Positions 62,718-64,000 of a stretch of 64,000 bases of DNA are shown here, piece after piece. The stretch lies in assembly GCA_965219565.1 (NCBI GenBank), contig OZ244780.1, positions 1,054,001-1,118,000 of the forward strand, given 5' to 3'. Position 1 is the first letter of the stretch; each line of letters opens with the position of its first letter. Below the pieces are notes generated by a model. That model saw nothing but the letters and a program-made list of their open reading frames with translations. It did no database searches and had not been told where the DNA came from. The position numbers and the translations under genes are program-made. The stretch comes from DAOUJI01 sp965219565 (GTDB taxonomy: Bacteria > Chloroflexota > Dehalococcoidia > Lucifugimonadales > JAGWBF01).

Positions 62718-64000
62718 CTATTTCTTTGACCTCATCTGGGGAAACAGCAGCGCGTCCCTCAGCGTGTTTTGCCCCGTCAGGAGCATGACCAGTCGATCTA
62801 TCCCGATTCCCAAGCCTCCCGTGGGAGGCATCCCATGTTCCAGGGCCTCCAGGTAGTCCATGTCCGTGCGTTCGGCCTCCTCTTCCTGGAACTGTTCCCT
62901 GAGCTGTTCCTGCTCGGCAAACCTCTCGGCCTGCTCATGGGGGTCGTTCAACTCGCTGTAGGCGTTGGCCAACTCCATGCCCCCGGCAAACCCTTCGAAC
63001 CTCTCCACCAACGCAGGGTCGTCGCGCTTCTCCTTGGCCAAGGGCGACATCACCTTTGGATAGTCCATGACAAAAACGGGTTGGATGAGGTTGGGCTCCA
63101 CGGTGGAAGAGAATATCTTGTCATACACCTTGAATGGCGGCACGTTGCGCAGGTCTATGCCCATGCCTCCGGCGGCGGCGGACAACTCCTCGATGGGCTT
63201 ATGGTCCCGAATGTAGGGGTCCAGGTCAAGCCCGGAACTGCTCTTGACAGCATCGCAGAAACTCACTCTCCGCCACGGCGGCGTAAAGTCGATTTCCATC
63301 TCCCGGTACACCGTCTTCGGCGACCCCAGGGCGGCGGACGCCACCTCAAAGACCATTTCCTCCACCATGTTCATAACGTCGCCATAGTCGGCGTAAGCCT
63401 CGTAGCTTTCCAGCAGCGTGAACTCCGGGTTGTGGTCCTGGTCCATGCCCTCGTTGCGGAAGACCCGGCCTATCTCATACACCTTGTCGAACCCCCCGAC
63501 GATGAGCCTCTTTAGGTAGAGTTCGGTGGCTATCCGGAGGTATAAGTCTTCATCCAGCACGTGGTGGTGGGTGATGAAGGGTCTGGCCAGGGCGCCTGCC
63601 GGTATCGGCACCAGCACTGGCGTGTCCACCTCTATAAATCCCCGGGCGTCCAGGAACGATCTGATCCCATTGATGATCTTGTTGCGTTGGATGAAGACGG
63701 TCTTGACTTCCGGGTTGGCGATCAGGTCCAGATGCCGTTGGCGGTAGCGCACCTCCACGTCCTTGAGACCATGCCATTTTTCAGGAAGAGGGCGCATGGA
63801 CTTGGAAAGGACCTTCAACTCCCTGACTTCGACGGTCACCTCTCCGGTGCGAGTACGGAACAGGGGGCCGCTGACTCCCAGGAAGTCACCGATGTCCAGG
63901 TCTCTGACTAGCTGGAACTCATCCTCCAGCACGTCCCGCCGGAAATGGGCCTGGATTTTTCCTGAAGAGTCTCGCAGGTCCAGAAATGCGGCTTTGCCCA
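62718..64000 (-). CDS. lysS: Lysyl-tRNA synthetase, class II (N terminus beyond window)
   Basis: The C-terminal ~427 residues of class II LysRS. The OB-fold anticodon-binding part begins at the window edge (KAAFLDLRDSSGKIQAHF). The catalytic domain follows: 'HLDLIANPEVKTVFIQRNKI', motif 2 'FRNEGMDQDHNPEFTLLESY' and motif 3 'GLGIGIDRLVMLLTGQNTLR'. It precedes serS in the same transcript. The length and all motifs are normal for what is visible. Confidence 0.97.
   Translation of the reverse strand, partial: GKAAFLDLRDSSGKIQAHFRRDVLEDEFQLVRDLDIGDFLGVSGPLFRTRTGEVTVEVRELKVLSKSMRPLPEKWHGLKDVEVRYRQRHLDLIANPEVKTVFIQRNKIINGIRSFLDARGFIEVDTPVLVPIPAGALARPFITHHHVLDEDLYLRIATELYLKRLIVGGFDKVYEIGRVFRNEGMDQDHNPEFTLLESYEAYADYGDVMNMVEEMVFEVASAALGSPKTVYREMEIDFTPPWRRVSFCDAVKSSSGLDLDPYIRDHKPIEELSAAAGGMGIDLRNVPPFKVYDKIFSSTVEPNLIQPVFVMDYPKVMSPLAKEKRDDPALVERFEGFAGGMELANAYSELNDPHEQAERFAEQEQLREQFQEEEAERTDMDYLEALEHGMPPTGGLGIGIDRLVMLLTGQNTLRDALLFPQMRSKK

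Overview
The window looks like a chromosomal segment of a GC-rich bacterium, most likely an uncultivated Chloroflexota lineage of the SAR202/Dehalococcoidia type. This is inference from gene content: luciferase-like flavin monooxygenases, several paralogous amidohydrolases of the 'VMDSDxHxxEPPDLW' type, CocE and CaiB families, SDRs, peptide-type ABC transporters, and Thr-Pro-rich lipoproteins. Housekeeping genes (lysS, serS, tRNA-Ala) occur only at the right edge. Most of the rest is accessory, repetitive and partly decayed.

Region by region: (1) 1-8.7 kb is a catabolic block: two divergent LLM-class oxidoreductases, an alpha/beta hydrolase, an SDR, a CocE-type hydrolase, an amidohydrolase and a DppB/DppC permease pair without its binding protein or ATPases. 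(2) 9.6-11.2 kb is a DUF3179 lipoprotein whose frame is broken only by a TGA at the first Cys of the family's CxxC, followed by a SECIS-like hairpin; it is a strong selenoprotein candidate. (3) 11.6-15.2 kb holds a small conserved protein and a three-gene operon (2-hydroxyacid dehydrogenase, FGGY kinase, class II aldolase). (4) 15.6-21.7 kb is an insertion-sequence zone (IS3, IS5 and a second IS3-like element) with relics of an ApeA-like HEPN gene, a response regulator, a VOC protein, a CsoR-like regulator and an amidohydrolase. (5) 22.1-31.0 kb is a tandemly duplicated module: alpha/beta hydrolase, ferritin-like protein, then leader-DUF1800-DUF1501-NHL followed by leader-DUF1800-cupin-cupin-NHL. 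The 154-nt structured leader is repeated without a visible change.

(6) 31-38.6 kb has an amidohydrolase, an FMN-dependent 2-hydroxyacid oxidase with a SHOCT-like tail and a serine beta-lactamase-like hydrolase, among many gene fragments and a decayed ISAs1-type element. (7) 38.7-44.4 kb is a peptide-type ABC operon (binding protein with a helical repeat linker, DppB, DppC) split by an IS3 copy nearly identical to the one at 15.8 kb. (8) 45-56.8 kb has IS1380 remnants, a CaiB-family gene fused to an IS end, a further IS3 copy, a MITE, a GlcG-like gene, an Orc1/Cdc6 fragment, the second copy of the IS3-like element, an amidohydrolase and a decayed IS3. (9) 57-64 kb has a lipoprotein, a one-protein two-component system (GAF-PAS-HisKA-HATPase-REC-winged helix), a truncated integrase beside tRNA-Ala(GGC), serS and the 5'-truncated lysS.

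Two themes recur. First, a block with a consensus-like sigma-70 promoter followed by a CCATCTGGGGAATTCCGG-like motif lies upstream of four catabolic genes. At two sites it sits about 255 bp downstream of an IS1380 transposase remnant, which suggests that IS1380 ends act as portable promoters. Second, amidohydrolase genes and fragments (five in the window) have been copied and scattered, in some cases with the same ribosome-binding leader.
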